This document shows positions 1 to 6,875 of a stretch of DNA of 12,820 bases, piece by piece (the stretch's first letter is position 1; each line of letters starts with the position of its first letter). The position numbers and the translations under genes were made by a program. Origin of the DNA: Clostridiales bacterium (GTDB lineage: Bacteria > Bacillota > Clostridia > Lutisporales > Lutisporaceae); assembly GCA_012522255.1 (NCBI GenBank), contig JAAYKT010000412.1, forward strand, positions 1 to 12,820, in the 5' to 3' direction. The notes beneath the pieces are model-generated. The model saw only the letters and a program-made list of their open reading frames with translations. It searched no databases and was not told the DNA's origin.

Positions 1-814
1 CGACCAAGGCCATGCCCAAGAAGTTCCATAATCCGTCCGTATGTGCGATAGGTTGATTTTGAAAACCCAAATTGAAAAACCCAAAAGCCACGTTTGCGGC
101 AAAACTGAATACTATTATAGAAATAAAGCCAAGCAACAAGTGGTTATCTTTAAAAAGTATCATATCTCTGGTACCGCCGACCATACAGAGCCTTGTTCTT
201 TGAGCCAGTACGCCGACAAGAAGCCCTGCGGATAAGGATATTAATATGGGTGCAGCCATGGAGCCGGGGCCTTTTTCACTAAAGAATATAAAACCGGGTG
301 CGGCTATTAATAAAGCCAAAAACCCTATGTTTACTAAAGGGAAAACATAACCCTCAATAGTTGGCATCTTATAGTTCCTTTTTAAATTAAATCCCTTATT
401 CAAAAACTGAACACCGATAAATATACCAAAAACAAATCCTGCTATTCCGAACAAGGCGTTCAGATCCCCGCCTCCCAACCTCAATACCATCCTTAGGGGG
501 CAGCCCAAAAATATCAAAGCGCCTATCATTACGACCACACCAAGGATAAACCTGATAAACGGCGATGACCCTCCCTTTGATTCAAATTCCTTATTTTTTA
601 GAGATATTAAAAATGATCCAAGCACAAGACCTATTATCTCCGGCCTTATATACTGAACTACAGCAGCCCTATGTAACCCTAACCCGCCGGCCATATCCCT
701 TAAAAAGCAGGCAATGCAAAAGCCCATATTGGCAGGGTTTCCGTAATATACGAGTAGTACGGACAATACTCCTACTAATCCCCCTGCGAAAATAATTCCT
801 TTTTTACCTTCCAT
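1..814 (-). CDS. yedE: YedE-family putative selenium transporter (partial, 3' end outside window)
   Basis: Reading the minus strand from the ATG at 814-812 gives 271 codons, open to the window edge; the C-terminus lies beyond position 1. The protein is very hydrophobic, with many membrane segments. It carries the family's paired Cys/Arg signatures: NMGFCIACFLRD (C33, C36), LGCPLRMVLRLGGGD (C105) and QRTRLCMVGGTRD (C210). These belong to the YeeE/YedE group, whose selenium-linked branch occurs in genomes with selenium-utilisation traits and is thought to import a selenium compound through the inner membrane. The start is fixed by a GGAGGG Shine-Dalgarno about 5 nt upstream. The gene is divergent from a selenium-type cysteine desulfurase and a LysR gene, which fits this function. 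Full family members are about 350-400 residues, so roughly two thirds is visible. The membrane family is clear; the substrate is inferred from family and context. Confidence 0.85.
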   Translation of the reverse strand, partial: MEGKKGIIFAGGLVGVLSVLLVYYGNPANMGFCIACFLRDMAGGLGLHRAAVVQYIRPEIIGLVLGSFLISLKNKEFESKGGSSPFIRFILGVVVMIGALIFLGCPLRMVLRLGGGDLNALFGIAGFVFGIFIGVQFLNKGFNLKRNYKMPTIEGYVFPLVNIGFLALLIAAPGFIFFSEKGPGSMAAPILISLSAGLLVGVLAQRTRLCMVGGTRDMILFKDNHLLLGFISIIVFSFAANVAFGFFNLGFQNQPIAHTDGLWNFLGMALV

Positions 815-859
815 TTCGTCCCTCCATTACAGTTTATTTCACTGTTAGTCTAACAAAGC

Positions 860-917
860 GGTTTTCCTAAGTAAAATAGAATATACTTATAAGAGCACGA
901 TGGCTCATAGGAAAACC
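860..917. promoter_or_regulatory. Inverted-repeat operator candidate between yedE and the desulfurase gene
   Basis: GGTTTTCCTA (860-869) and TAGGAAAACC (908-917) are perfect reverse complements, with centres 48 bp apart. The right arm ends 9 nt before the -35 box of the rightward promoter (927-932). The left arm lies nearer the yedE start. Two dyad arms between divergent genes, one of them beside a LysR gene, look like regulator binding sites serving both directions. A second short palindrome, GTTAGTCTAAC (844-854), lies closer to yedE. No regulator is proven; the link to the LysR protein at 2297-3205 is inferred. Confidence 0.5.
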
Positions 918-926
918 CTATAAGCA

Positions 927-955
927 TTGCCCAAGCCTTTATTATAAAATATAAT
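927..955 (+). promoter_or_regulatory. Sigma-A type promoter of the desulfurase-LysR operon
   Basis: TTGCCC (927-932), a 17-nt spacer, then a perfect TATAAT (950-955). Transcription would start near 962, leaving a leader of about 160 nt before the ATG at 1124. The -35 box is weak (consensus TTGACA), which suits activator dependence. Confidence 0.6.
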
Positions 956-977
956 TGAATATAATGAGGCAAAAGAA

Positions 978-1058
978 GGCAAGCGTTTTTTCGTTGCCCG
1001 TAGACGAAGATTTGTCTCCTTGAAACACCCGGTTGTTTTTTTGAGTATGCAAAACGCT
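978..1058 (+). other. Structured leader candidate upstream of the desulfurase gene
   Basis: The leader contains GGCAAgCG/CGTTGCC (hairpin 978-998), AGAC/GTCT (1002-1017), and AAACA/TGTTT (1023-1038) running into seven T's (1036-1042). AGCGTTTT (982-989) can also pair with AAAACGCT (1051-1058), which excludes the first hairpin. Mutually exclusive pairings around a weak terminator-like stem resemble an attenuator. I recognise no named RNA class, and AT-rich leaders often give chance stems. Confidence 0.3.
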
Positions 1059-1123
1059 CATAAAATTATGCAATAAGGAATGTAAAAGACTTACATCGAA
1101 TTTTATTATAAGGAGCTATATTT

Positions 1124-2272
1124 ATGAAATATGTTTATCTTGATAATGGTGCAACATCCTTTCCCAAGGCACCCGGTGTTGCCGAAAGCATATCGAACTA
1201 CATACTGAACATCGGTACCAATGTAAACCGTGGTTTCTATGATTCTTCGTATCAAGCTGAGAATACAGTTTTTGAAACCAGAGAGCTTTTAAGTGAGCTT
1301 TTTAACTTTGATAAATCCGAAAATGTTGTTTTTACGAAAAACATAACTGAAAGCATGAATGTTTTGATAAAAGGTTTGTTGCACGAAGGCGATCATATTA
1401 TAGTTTCCTCAATGGAGCATAACGCAGTGATGAGGCCGTTGAGTTCTATCAGCAGTATGGTTGAATATACTAAGGCGGATTGCAATGAACTGGGCGAATT
1501 GAACATTAAAAATGTAGTTGATTCGATAAAGCCCAATACAAAAGCCATAATAATGACCCACGCTTCCAACGTATGCGGCACCGTATTGGATTTGGAAAAG
1601 GTAGGAAAAGTTTGCAAAGAACATAATCTCTTTTTTATAATAGACAGTGCACAAACAGCAGGGTTTTGGGATGTCGATTTTAAGAGGCTGAATGCGGATG
1701 CAATTGGTTTTACAGGTCACAAAAGCCTATATGGCCCTCAAGGTATAGGAGGGTTCTTAGTCAACGATAAATTGGCCAAAAAAATGAATACCCTTATTGA
1801 AGGCGGCACCGGGAGCCTATCCGATATGGAAATTCAGCCGGATTATATGCCGGATAAATTTGAGGCGGGAACACCGAATATTCCTGGAATATACGGGTTA
1901 AATGCCTCAATAAAATATTTACTGAAATGCGACGTAAAAAGCATTAGAGAAGAAGAAGTCTTTCTCATCGATAAGTTTTTAGAGGGCCTTTTAAACATTA
2001 AAAATATAAAAGTTGTTGGGCGAAAAGATTCTGAAAACAGAACGGGAGTAATATCCGTAGATTTTACAAATGATGATAACGGCATTGTTGCTCACAGTCT
2101 GAGCAAGGATTATGGTATTTCCACCAGGAGCGGTTTGCATTGTGCACCGTCAGCCCATAAGACTTTGGGCACTTTTCCCCGTGGCACCGTAAGATTTTCA
2201 CTGAGTTGCTTTAATACCCCTGAAGAAATAGAATATACTATAGATTGCATCAATAAACTGGCCAACAAATAA
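1124..2272 (+). CDS. Class V aminotransferase / cysteine desulfurase, selenium-associated family
   Basis: PLP-dependent fold-type I enzyme of 382 residues, the usual size. Visible landmarks are the PLP-stacking His in SMEHN (H99), DSAQ (D174, Q177) holding the cofactor, the Schiff-base lysine in GFTGHKSLYGPQG (K200), and the catalytic cysteine in RSGLHCAPSAHKTLGT (C340). The RxGLHCAP-HKTLGT ending matches the SufS/CsdA-like branch often found beside SelA/SelD/YedE genes. That branch is thought to release S or Se from cysteine or selenocysteine, perhaps feeding selenophosphate synthesis. The start has an AAGGAG Shine-Dalgarno about 10 nt upstream. The LysR gene begins 24 nt after its stop, so they probably share a transcript. 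It could act in ordinary sulfur transfer instead; the neighbours favour selenium. No SufU or IscU partner is present. Confidence 0.85.
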   Translation: MKYVYLDNGATSFPKAPGVAESISNYILNIGTNVNRGFYDSSYQAENTVFETRELLSELFNFDKSENVVFTKNITESMNVLIKGLLHEGDHIIVSSMEHNAVMRPLSSISSMVEYTKADCNELGELNIKNVVDSIKPNTKAIIMTHASNVCGTVLDLEKVGKVCKEHNLFFIIDSAQTAGFWDVDFKRLNADAIGFTGHKSLYGPQGIGGFLVNDKLAKKMNTLIEGGTGSLSDMEIQPDYMPDKFEAGTPNIPGIYGLNASIKYLLKCDVKSIREEEVFLIDKFLEGLLNIKNIKVVGRKDSENRTGVISVDFTNDDNGIVAHSLSKDYGISTRSGLHCAPSAHKTLGTFPRGTVRFSLSCFNTPEEIEYTIDCINKLANK

Positions 2273-2296
2273 CACTTAGCAAAGGAAATTTTTATT

Positions 2297-3205
2297 ATGG
2301 AATTTAATCAGTTGGAAAGCTTTATAAGCGTGGTAAAACATAAAAGTTTTTCAAAGGCCGCAAAGGAGTTATACCTGACTCAACCGACCATCAGCAATAA
2401 CATACAAGGCTTGGAAAGGGAACTTAATGCCACTCTTATAGACAGAAAAAGTAAAACTATAACTTTGACGGATGCGGGCAAGGCCTTTTATAAATATGCC
2501 GTGGACCTCATAAATATCAGAGATCAGGCGAGATTTAATATTTTTGAGCACCAAAGTAAAATAGAGGGCGAAATAGTGATCAGTGCCAGCACCATACCCG
2601 AACAATATATTTTACCTTATATTATAAAAGATTTTACAAAAGAGTACCCGCGAGTAACCTTTTCTGTGATACATAAAAATTCTAAAAATATAGTAGACGA
2701 CATTTTAAAAGGCAAACAAAAATTCGGTATGGTAGGCGCTAAGTACAATTCCAATACTTTGGAATATATAAATTTTTACGAGGACGAGATTGTTTTGGCG
2801 GTACCTAATAACTCCCATTATCCCATCTCTACCGGAGACGCTTTGGATATAGATTTTTTAATGTCTGAAAAGTTTATTTTCAGAAGAGAAGGATCCGGTA
2901 CAAGACAATTTGTCAAGCAAACCTTGTCGAAAAAAGGTGTTAGCTTAGATGATCTGAATATAATCTTTACCATCGACAGTAATGAAATGATCAAAAAAAT
3001 GATTGAGCTGGAGCTGAGCATTAGTTTCATGTCAAAAATATCAATTAAGAATGAAATTGACTTAGGACTAATAAAACCGTTAAAAATAAAAGGCCTAAAT
3101 TTAAACCGCAGCTTTTATTTTGTATATAATAAAAACAGAACACTTTCTCCGGTAGTAGAAGTGTTTAAGGAATTCCTTACCGGTTGGCGTGGAATCCCTG
3201 AATAA
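2297..3205 (+). CDS. LysR-family transcriptional regulator, likely selenium-metabolism associated
   Basis: 302 residues with the standard LysR plan. The N-terminal winged helix-turn-helix (about 1-60) reads FISVVKHKSFSKAAKELYLTQPTISNNIQGLE, here split as FISVVKHKSFSKAAKELY and LTQPTISNNIQGLE, followed by the wing TITLTDAGKAFYKYA. A periplasmic-binding-like effector domain covers about 90-295. A Shine-Dalgarno (AAGGAA) lies 9 nt before the ATG. It sits directly downstream of the desulfurase gene and near divergent yedE. This arrangement is typical of the LysR group annotated as selenium-metabolism associated. Its targets are probably its own operon and yedE through the dyad at 860-917. The effector is unknown; CysB- or CysL-like sulfur effectors are an alternative. 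Confidence 0.85.
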   Translation: MEFNQLESFISVVKHKSFSKAAKELYLTQPTISNNIQGLERELNATLIDRKSKTITLTDAGKAFYKYAVDLINIRDQARFNIFEHQSKIEGEIVISASTIPEQYILPYIIKDFTKEYPRVTFSVIHKNSKNIVDDILKGKQKFGMVGAKYNSNTLEYINFYEDEIVLAVPNNSHYPISTGDALDIDFLMSEKFIFRREGSGTRQFVKQTLSKKGVSLDDLNIIFTIDSNEMIKKMIELELSISFMSKISIKNEIDLGLIKPLKIKGLNLNRSFYFVYNKNRTLSPVVEVFKEFLTGWRGIPE

Positions 3206-3228
3206 CTTTTAGCGGCATAAATTATTCA

Positions 3229-3333
3229 TTAACCTAATTCCTCCGCCTTTTCATATATTCCATCTATCTCCTCTTTACCTAAAAGTTTGTTAATAACAAA
3301 GGCAATAAATATTATTTTCTTTACACTAATCAT
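3229..3333 (-). other. Short 34-codon ORF in the LysR-methyltransferase gap, doubtful
   Basis: The minus strand carries an ORF from ATG 3333-3331 to TAA 3231-3229. Its product begins MISVKKIIFIAFVINKLLGK and ends in acidic, helix-like residues. There is no convincing Shine-Dalgarno and I recognise no family. It could be the tail of a lost gene or chance coding. The rest of 3206-3346 shows no supported feature. Confidence 0.15.
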
Positions 3334-3346
3334 AATATAAAATGTA

Positions 3347-3387
3347 ATTGCAGTGCAATACATAAAACCTTATGTACTTAAATTGCA
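3347..3387. promoter_or_regulatory. Palindrome cluster and promoter upstream of the Sec methyltransferase
   Basis: There are three copies of the hexamer ATTGCA/TGCAAT: ATTGCA 3347-3352, TGCAAT 3354-3359 and ATTGCA 3382-3387. The first two form the perfect palindrome ATTGCAGTGCAAT. The middle holds TACATAA-AACC-TTATGTA (3359-3376). A possible promoter overlaps: TTGCAG (3348-3353), 17 nt, TATGTA (3371-3376). Overlap of dyads with -35 and -10 suggests repression by a dimeric regulator, for example an ArsR-like protein; none is encoded in this window. Confidence 0.4.
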
Positions 3388-3462
3388 TAGTTTTATGATA
3401 TGATATTAAAAATAGGTTGTAATAAAATAATAAAAAAGAGACTGTTTGGAAGGGGTTTTTTC

Positions 3463-4212
3463 ATGGAAAAGAAGGATATAAAAAAGAGTGTTTATGATTT
3501 TTACGATAAAATAGCAAAAGAAAAGGAAAAAGTATCAGTTGATGTGGATAAATTAAACAAATCTCTTGGATACACAAACGAAGATATAAATAACATTCCC
3601 AAAGGAGCCCAGATGGGACTTGGATGTGGAAATCCCAAGGAAAGAGGAAAACCGCGACCCGGTGAAATTGTAGCCGATTTAGGCTCTGGCAGGGGCATGG
3701 ATGTGTTTTTGGCATCCAAGGCAGTAGGTGACACAGGATTGGTAATAGGGATCGACAGCAATTACAAGATGATTGAAAAAGCAAGAGAAATAGCTTCTAA
3801 AAATGGTTTTAAAAACACTGAATTCAGACTCGGTGAAATCGAACATCTACCTATAGGAGATAACACTTTGGATTTATTAATATCCAATTGTGTAATCAAT
3901 TTGTCCACCGACAAACAGCAAGTCTATAAAGAAATATATAGGGTCCTTAAACAAGGCGGTAGAATCAGCATTTCCGATATTATGCTGAAAAGAGAATTAT
4001 CGGAACAAATAAAAAAAGACCCCAATATATACGGTACCTGAGTTGGCGGTGCAATATCTTTGGAAAAGATAAAAGCAATCTTAGAAATTGTTGGTTTTAA
4101 TAATATAGATATAAATCCAAAAGAGGTCACTGATGAATATGCAAAAAAGTGGGGGCATGGTTTGGGGATAAAAGAGTATATAGTAAGCGGAGATATTTTA
4201 GCTTATAAATAA
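3463..4212 (+). CDS. arsM: ArsM-like SAM-dependent methyltransferase, predicted selenoprotein (UGA = Sec193)
   Basis: A standard reading stops at TGA 4039-4041 after 192 codons. The same frame then stays open for 56 more codons to TAA at 4210-4212, and these encode the expected C-terminus. Landmarks: GLGCGNP (C55), SAM motif I DLGSGRGMD (72-80), acidic D98, and SNCVINLS (141-148), all hallmarks of arsenite methyltransferases. The UGA falls in IYGT-U-VGGA, where ArsM proteins have Cys in a GC(V/I)xGA motif that binds As(III). With Sec the product is 249 residues, close to family length; without it the terminal region is lost. A SECIS-like hairpin lies at 4050-4077. The chosen start has AAGGGG 9 nt upstream; an in-frame ATG at 3400 lacks one. 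The substrate could be arsenite, or a Se/Te species given the selenium neighbours. The third ArsM cysteine is not seen. Sec decoding is inferred; selABC/D genes are not in this window. Confidence 0.8.
4050..4077 (+). promoter_or_regulatory. Bacterial SECIS-like hairpin after the in-frame UGA
   Basis: TATCTTT (4055-4061) pairs perfectly with AAAGATA (4065-4071) around loop GGA (4062-4064). Outer TGC (4050-4052) pairs with GCA (4075-4077). The first loop G is 20 nt beyond the UGA, inside the accepted bacterial range of about 16-37 nt, and the loop begins GG as SelB-binding loops do. The usual bulged U is not obvious. The hairpin lies inside the coding sequence, as in bacteria. Confidence 0.65.
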
Positions 4213-4363
4213 CCTATTGAAACCACCTAAGGGTAATTACCAAAAAGTTTTTTCACCAGGGGGAAAAGATTAGAAAAAATCACCAAAAGATAATATTCTA
4301 ATGAAAATAAATTTATTTCATTTTAATTTGCATGTAGGGCTAAATAATCCTATATAACTTTTT
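4213..4363. other. Intergenic, no gene seen
   Basis: AT-rich spacer between the methyltransferase stop and the tup promoter. It contains the short palindrome GGTAATTACC (4232-4241) and a nearby T-run (4248-4253), but no convincing terminator, RNA or ORF. Confidence 0.4.
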
Positions 4364-4392
4364 TTGACCTTTATGAAAATATAGGATATAAT
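4364..4392 (+). promoter_or_regulatory. Sigma-A promoter of the tup operon
   Basis: TTGACC (4364-4369), a 17-nt spacer, and a perfect TATAAT (4387-4392). The predicted start is near 4399, about 13 nt before the first riboswitch stem. It is among the strongest promoters in the window. Confidence 0.75.
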
Positions 4393-4411
4393 CAATACGA
4401 AAATTTGATAC

Positions 4412-4505
4412 TTCTACGAGGTTGTAATCCTAAGGATTTATTCTACGGAAGCAACCCTACAGGGTATAATCGGAAACGATTATGCCTCCCTTTTGGAAAG
4501 TAGAA
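4412..4505 (+). ncRNA. Moco/Tuco-family riboswitch aptamer controlling tupABC
   Basis: P1 TTCTAC (4412-4417) pairs with GTAGAA (4500-4505). A conserved GA linker follows. P2 is GGTTG (4420-4424) with CAACC (4452-4456). A small hairpin AATCC/GGATT (4426-4438) lies inside P2. After the 5-nt linker CTACA comes GGG, then ATAATCG-GAAA-CGATTAT (4466-4483), a stem capped by a GNRA tetraloop. The end reads GCCTCCC, TTTT, GGAAAG. From memory, this GCCTCCC...GGAAAG ending and GNRA-capped arm match the molybdenum-cofactor RNA motif upstream of E. coli moaA. Position before a tungstate importer suggests the tungsten-cofactor form as ligand. The ligand is inferred; the fold is well supported because the AOR leader repeats it. 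Confidence 0.85.
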
Positions 4506-4510
4506 ATATA

Positions 4511-4536
4511 ACAGCTCCAAAAGGCAGCTGTTTTTT
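4511..4536 (+). terminator. Riboswitch-controlled intrinsic terminator before tupA
   Basis: ACAGCT (4511-4516) pairs with AGCTGT (4526-4531), extended by CC/GG with one bulged C around an AAAA loop, and runs into TTTTTT (4531-4536). TCCAAAAGG in this hairpin (4516-4524) is a perfect 9-nt complement of CCTTTTGGA inside the aptamer (4489-4497). An antiterminator can therefore form only when the aptamer is unfolded. Predicted logic: cofactor bound means termination, so tungstate uptake is off. Confidence 0.75.
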
Positions 4537-4606
4537 ACTGCCAAAAGATCAGTTACAACATTTTCATATCTACACCATTTTAAAATTTAAGGAGGGCAAA
4601 AGGAAT

Positions 4607-5476
4607 ATGAAAAAAACACTATTATTGGTATTGGCAGTCATACTGATGTTATCAGTAGCGGCATGTGGTCCAAAAGAAGTTCCTGATCCGGGTCAGGATC
4701 CGGGGACCGGTCAAGAACTAAAAGGCGGGGAGATAATACTGTCTACTACCACAAGCACCCAAGACTCAGGCTTGTTGGACTTCTTATTACCGGAATTTAA
4801 AAATGATACCGGTATAGAAGTAAAGGTTATAGCTGTGGGAACAGGTCAAGCCTTGCAGATGGGCAGAGACGGAGAAGCGGATGTGCTTTTGGTTCATGCC
4901 AAGGCATCAGAACTGGAATTTCTTGAAGAAGGAGCCGGGACAGAGAGACACGATGTAATGTACAACGACTTTATCTTAGTAGGGCCTACCGGCAGCACCG
5001 CAGTAGAAAAAGGAAATAATATTGAAAAAGCATTATCAGCTATAAAAGAGAAAGAATTAGTATTTGTATCTCGCGGAGATGACTCGGGTACCCATAAAAA
5101 AGAATTGGCTATATGGAAGGCTGTCGGAATTGAGCCGGCCGGAGACTGGTATTTGGATGCAGGAGCCGGAATGGGTGCAGTACTTACAATGGCAAACGAA
5201 AAGGAAGCCTATACTATAACAGACAGGGCTACCTATTTAAGTATGAAAAATGATTTGGATTTGGAAATAGTTATCGAAGGCGACGAAAACCTGCTAAATC
5301 AATATGGAGTAATCCCGGTAAATCCGGAGGTTCTTGGGGATAAAGCAGAACAAATCAATCATGAAGGGGCTTTAGAATTTATGAATTGGTTGATCTCGGA
5401 AAGAGGCCAAGAATTAATTAGCAAATATGGCATAGAAGAATTCGGGCAAGCTTTATTCTTCCCTAATGCAGACTAA
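4607..5476 (+). CDS. tupA: Tungstate ABC transporter, substrate-binding lipoprotein
   Basis: 289 residues. The N-terminus MKKTLLLVLAVILMLSVAAC is a lipoprotein signal with the modified cysteine at C20. A short Pro/Gly linker follows, then the mature domain. STTTSTQDSGLLD (from S46) is the oxyanion-binding TTTS signature of TupA/WtpA-type proteins, followed by GTGQALQMGRDGEADVLLVHA, here split as GTGQALQMGRDG and EADVLLVHA. The protein captures tungstate outside the membrane and delivers it to TupB. The start at 4607 is set by GGAGGG 10 nt upstream and by the signal peptide. An upstream in-frame ATG at 4493 would begin inside the riboswitch and translate the terminator, so it is rejected. First gene of tupABC; regulated by the riboswitch above. 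Molybdate is a less likely substrate given TupA-type motifs and nearby AOR. Confidence 0.92.
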   Translation: MKKTLLLVLAVILMLSVAACGPKEVPDPGQDPGTGQELKGGEIILSTTTSTQDSGLLDFLLPEFKNDTGIEVKVIAVGTGQALQMGRDGEADVLLVHAKASELEFLEEGAGTERHDVMYNDFILVGPTGSTAVEKGNNIEKALSAIKEKELVFVSRGDDSGTHKKELAIWKAVGIEPAGDWYLDAGAGMGAVLTMANEKEAYTITDRATYLSMKNDLDLEIVIEGDENLLNQYGVIPVNPEVLGDKAEQINHEGALEFMNWLISERGQELISKYGIEEFGQALFFPNAD

Positions 5477-5500
5477 AAAGTAACAGAGAAAGGAGCCGTT

Positions 5501-6190
5501 ATGGATTATATAGTGCAAGGTTTTAAAGGCGCATTTGATTTACTGATTACTTTTGACAAAGAAGTGTTCGGTATTGTTTCCCTCTCATTATTTGTATCAA
5601 TAACCGCCACCATAATCGGCTCCTTAATCTCAGTACCCCTATCCGTATATTTTGGAATTAAAGATTTTAAGTGGAAAAGGCTTTTCAGCAGGATTACATA
5701 TACAACAATGAGCATACCAACGGTAGTGATAGGCCTGATGGTTGTAATCATACTCGCAAGAAAGGGACCCTTTGGAAGATTTGACTTATTATACACAAAA
5801 AAAGCTATGATAATTGCGCAAACGCTGTTGGTAAGCCCCTATATATTCGGGCTTACTTATGGTTTGACCAAAAGCAGAGGCGAACTGATAGAAAAAATAG
5901 GACTTACCTTAGGAGCCAACAGACTTGAAATCATTGTATTAATCATAAAAGAATTGAAAGTGGATATTTTAGTGAACGTTGCCACGGCCTTTTCAAGAGC
6001 CATATCGGAAGTAGGGGCGGTAATGATAGTGGGTGGAAATATCAAACATCATACAAGAGTTATAACAACTACCATATCCATGATGAATTCCATGGGTGAT
6101 TACCCTATGGCCATAGCCCTGGGAATTATATTGATACTTATATCCTTCATTATACACAGCATTATATATTCCTATAGCAGGGAGGAATAA
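5501..6190 (+). CDS. tupB: Tungstate ABC transporter, permease
   Basis: 229 residues, mostly hydrophobic, with about five membrane segments. The cytoplasmic EAA-type loop that contacts the ATPase is visible around IGLTLGANRLEIIVLIIKEL, followed by SRAISEVGAVMIVGGNI, a strong TupB signature. It forms the tungstate channel, probably as a homodimer with two TupC. Its ATG lies 24 nt after the tupA stop with an AAAGGAG site. The tupC ATG begins 2 nt after its stop, so translation is probably coupled. Length is normal for the family. Confidence 0.92.
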   Translation: MDYIVQGFKGAFDLLITFDKEVFGIVSLSLFVSITATIIGSLISVPLSVYFGIKDFKWKRLFSRITYTTMSIPTVVIGLMVVIILARKGPFGRFDLLYTKKAMIIAQTLLVSPYIFGLTYGLTKSRGELIEKIGLTLGANRLEIIVLIIKELKVDILVNVATAFSRAISEVGAVMIVGGNIKHHTRVITTTISMMNSMGDYPMAIALGIILILISFIIHSIIYSYSREE

Positions 6191-6191
6191 A

Positions 6192-6824
6192 ATGGACATA
6201 CAAATAAGAAGAGTAAAAAAGTTTTACGAAGATAATCAGGTTCTTGATATAGATGAACTGAGTATTGAAAATGGAAAAATTACGGGGATAACAGGTCCCA
6301 ACGGCTGCGGTAAAACAACTTTACTTAATATAATAGGTGGTTTGGATAAAAAGTTTTTAGGCGAAATATTATACGATAATGAAAAATTAAACAAAGCAAT
6401 AAAAGAAGAAATGACGATGGTATTTCAAAAACCTTATCTATTAAAGAGAACCGTATACGAAAATATAGAATATCCTTTAAAGCTAAGATGTTTGTGCAAA
6501 AAAGAGACGAAAAAAAGGGTATTGGACGTTATGGAAAGGCTGGAGATAACCGACTTAGCGGATAAAAAAGGTCATAGACTATCCGGGGGGGAATCCCAAA
6601 AAGTAGCCCTGGCCAGAGCTTTGGTATTCAACCCGGAGCTTTTGCTCCTGGACGAGCCCACTTCGAATATTGATACGGAATACATAGTCACGATGGAAAA
6701 AGCCATCATACAATTCAATTTAGAAAACAAGGGTACAATTATAATTGTCACCCATAACATAGAACAATCAGAAAGATTATGCCATACTGTTGTTAATATG
6801 AATAAAGGAAAAGTAATATCATGA
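6192..6824 (+). CDS. tupC: Tungstate ABC transporter, ATP-binding protein
   Basis: 210 residues: Walker A GPNGCGKTT (35-43), Q-loop Q79, signature LSGGESQ (130-136), Walker B LLLLDEP (150-156) with catalytic E155, and switch H188. It powers tungstate import through TupB. The Shine-Dalgarno GGGAGGAA overlaps the end of tupB. It is near the lower size limit for such ATPases because it lacks any C-terminal regulatory domain (no TOBE/MOP fold). Feedback by cytoplasmic oxyanion is therefore not expected here, and control falls to the riboswitch. An ATGA overlap at its stop opens a 10-codon ORF (6821-6853) that looks spurious. Confidence 0.92.
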   Translation: MDIQIRRVKKFYEDNQVLDIDELSIENGKITGITGPNGCGKTTLLNIIGGLDKKFLGEILYDNEKLNKAIKEEMTMVFQKPYLLKRTVYENIEYPLKLRCLCKKETKKRVLDVMERLEITDLADKKGHRLSGGESQKVALARALVFNPELLLLDEPTSNIDTEYIVTMEKAIIQFNLENKGTIIIVTHNIEQSERLCHTVVNMNKGKVIS

Positions 6825-6875
6825 AAGCAGCGAAGGTTATAAAAAACAAATAGCCGGTTGAGAAAGTGGGCATGT

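Noticed and set aside
41..795. Plus-strand ORFs of 64 and 76 codons
   Set aside because: They are antisense to yedE, which is open through the whole stretch with clear family motifs.
3400..3462. Longer start for the methyltransferase
   Set aside because: No ribosome site; the extra residues do not resemble the family. ATG 3463 has AAGGGG well placed.
4039..4041. TGA as a plain nonsense mutation in the methyltransferase
   Set aside because: Not fully excluded, but its position at the conserved Cys, the well-spaced hairpin, the intact downstream frame and the selenium neighbours make Sec more likely.
4493..4606. N-terminal extension of TupA from an upstream ATG
   Set aside because: It starts inside the riboswitch aptamer, runs through the terminator, has no Shine-Dalgarno, and would bury the lipoprotein signal peptide.
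6821..6853. Ten-codon ORF overlapping the tupC stop by ATGA
   Set aside because: Too short, no recognisable product; ATGA overlaps arise by chance.
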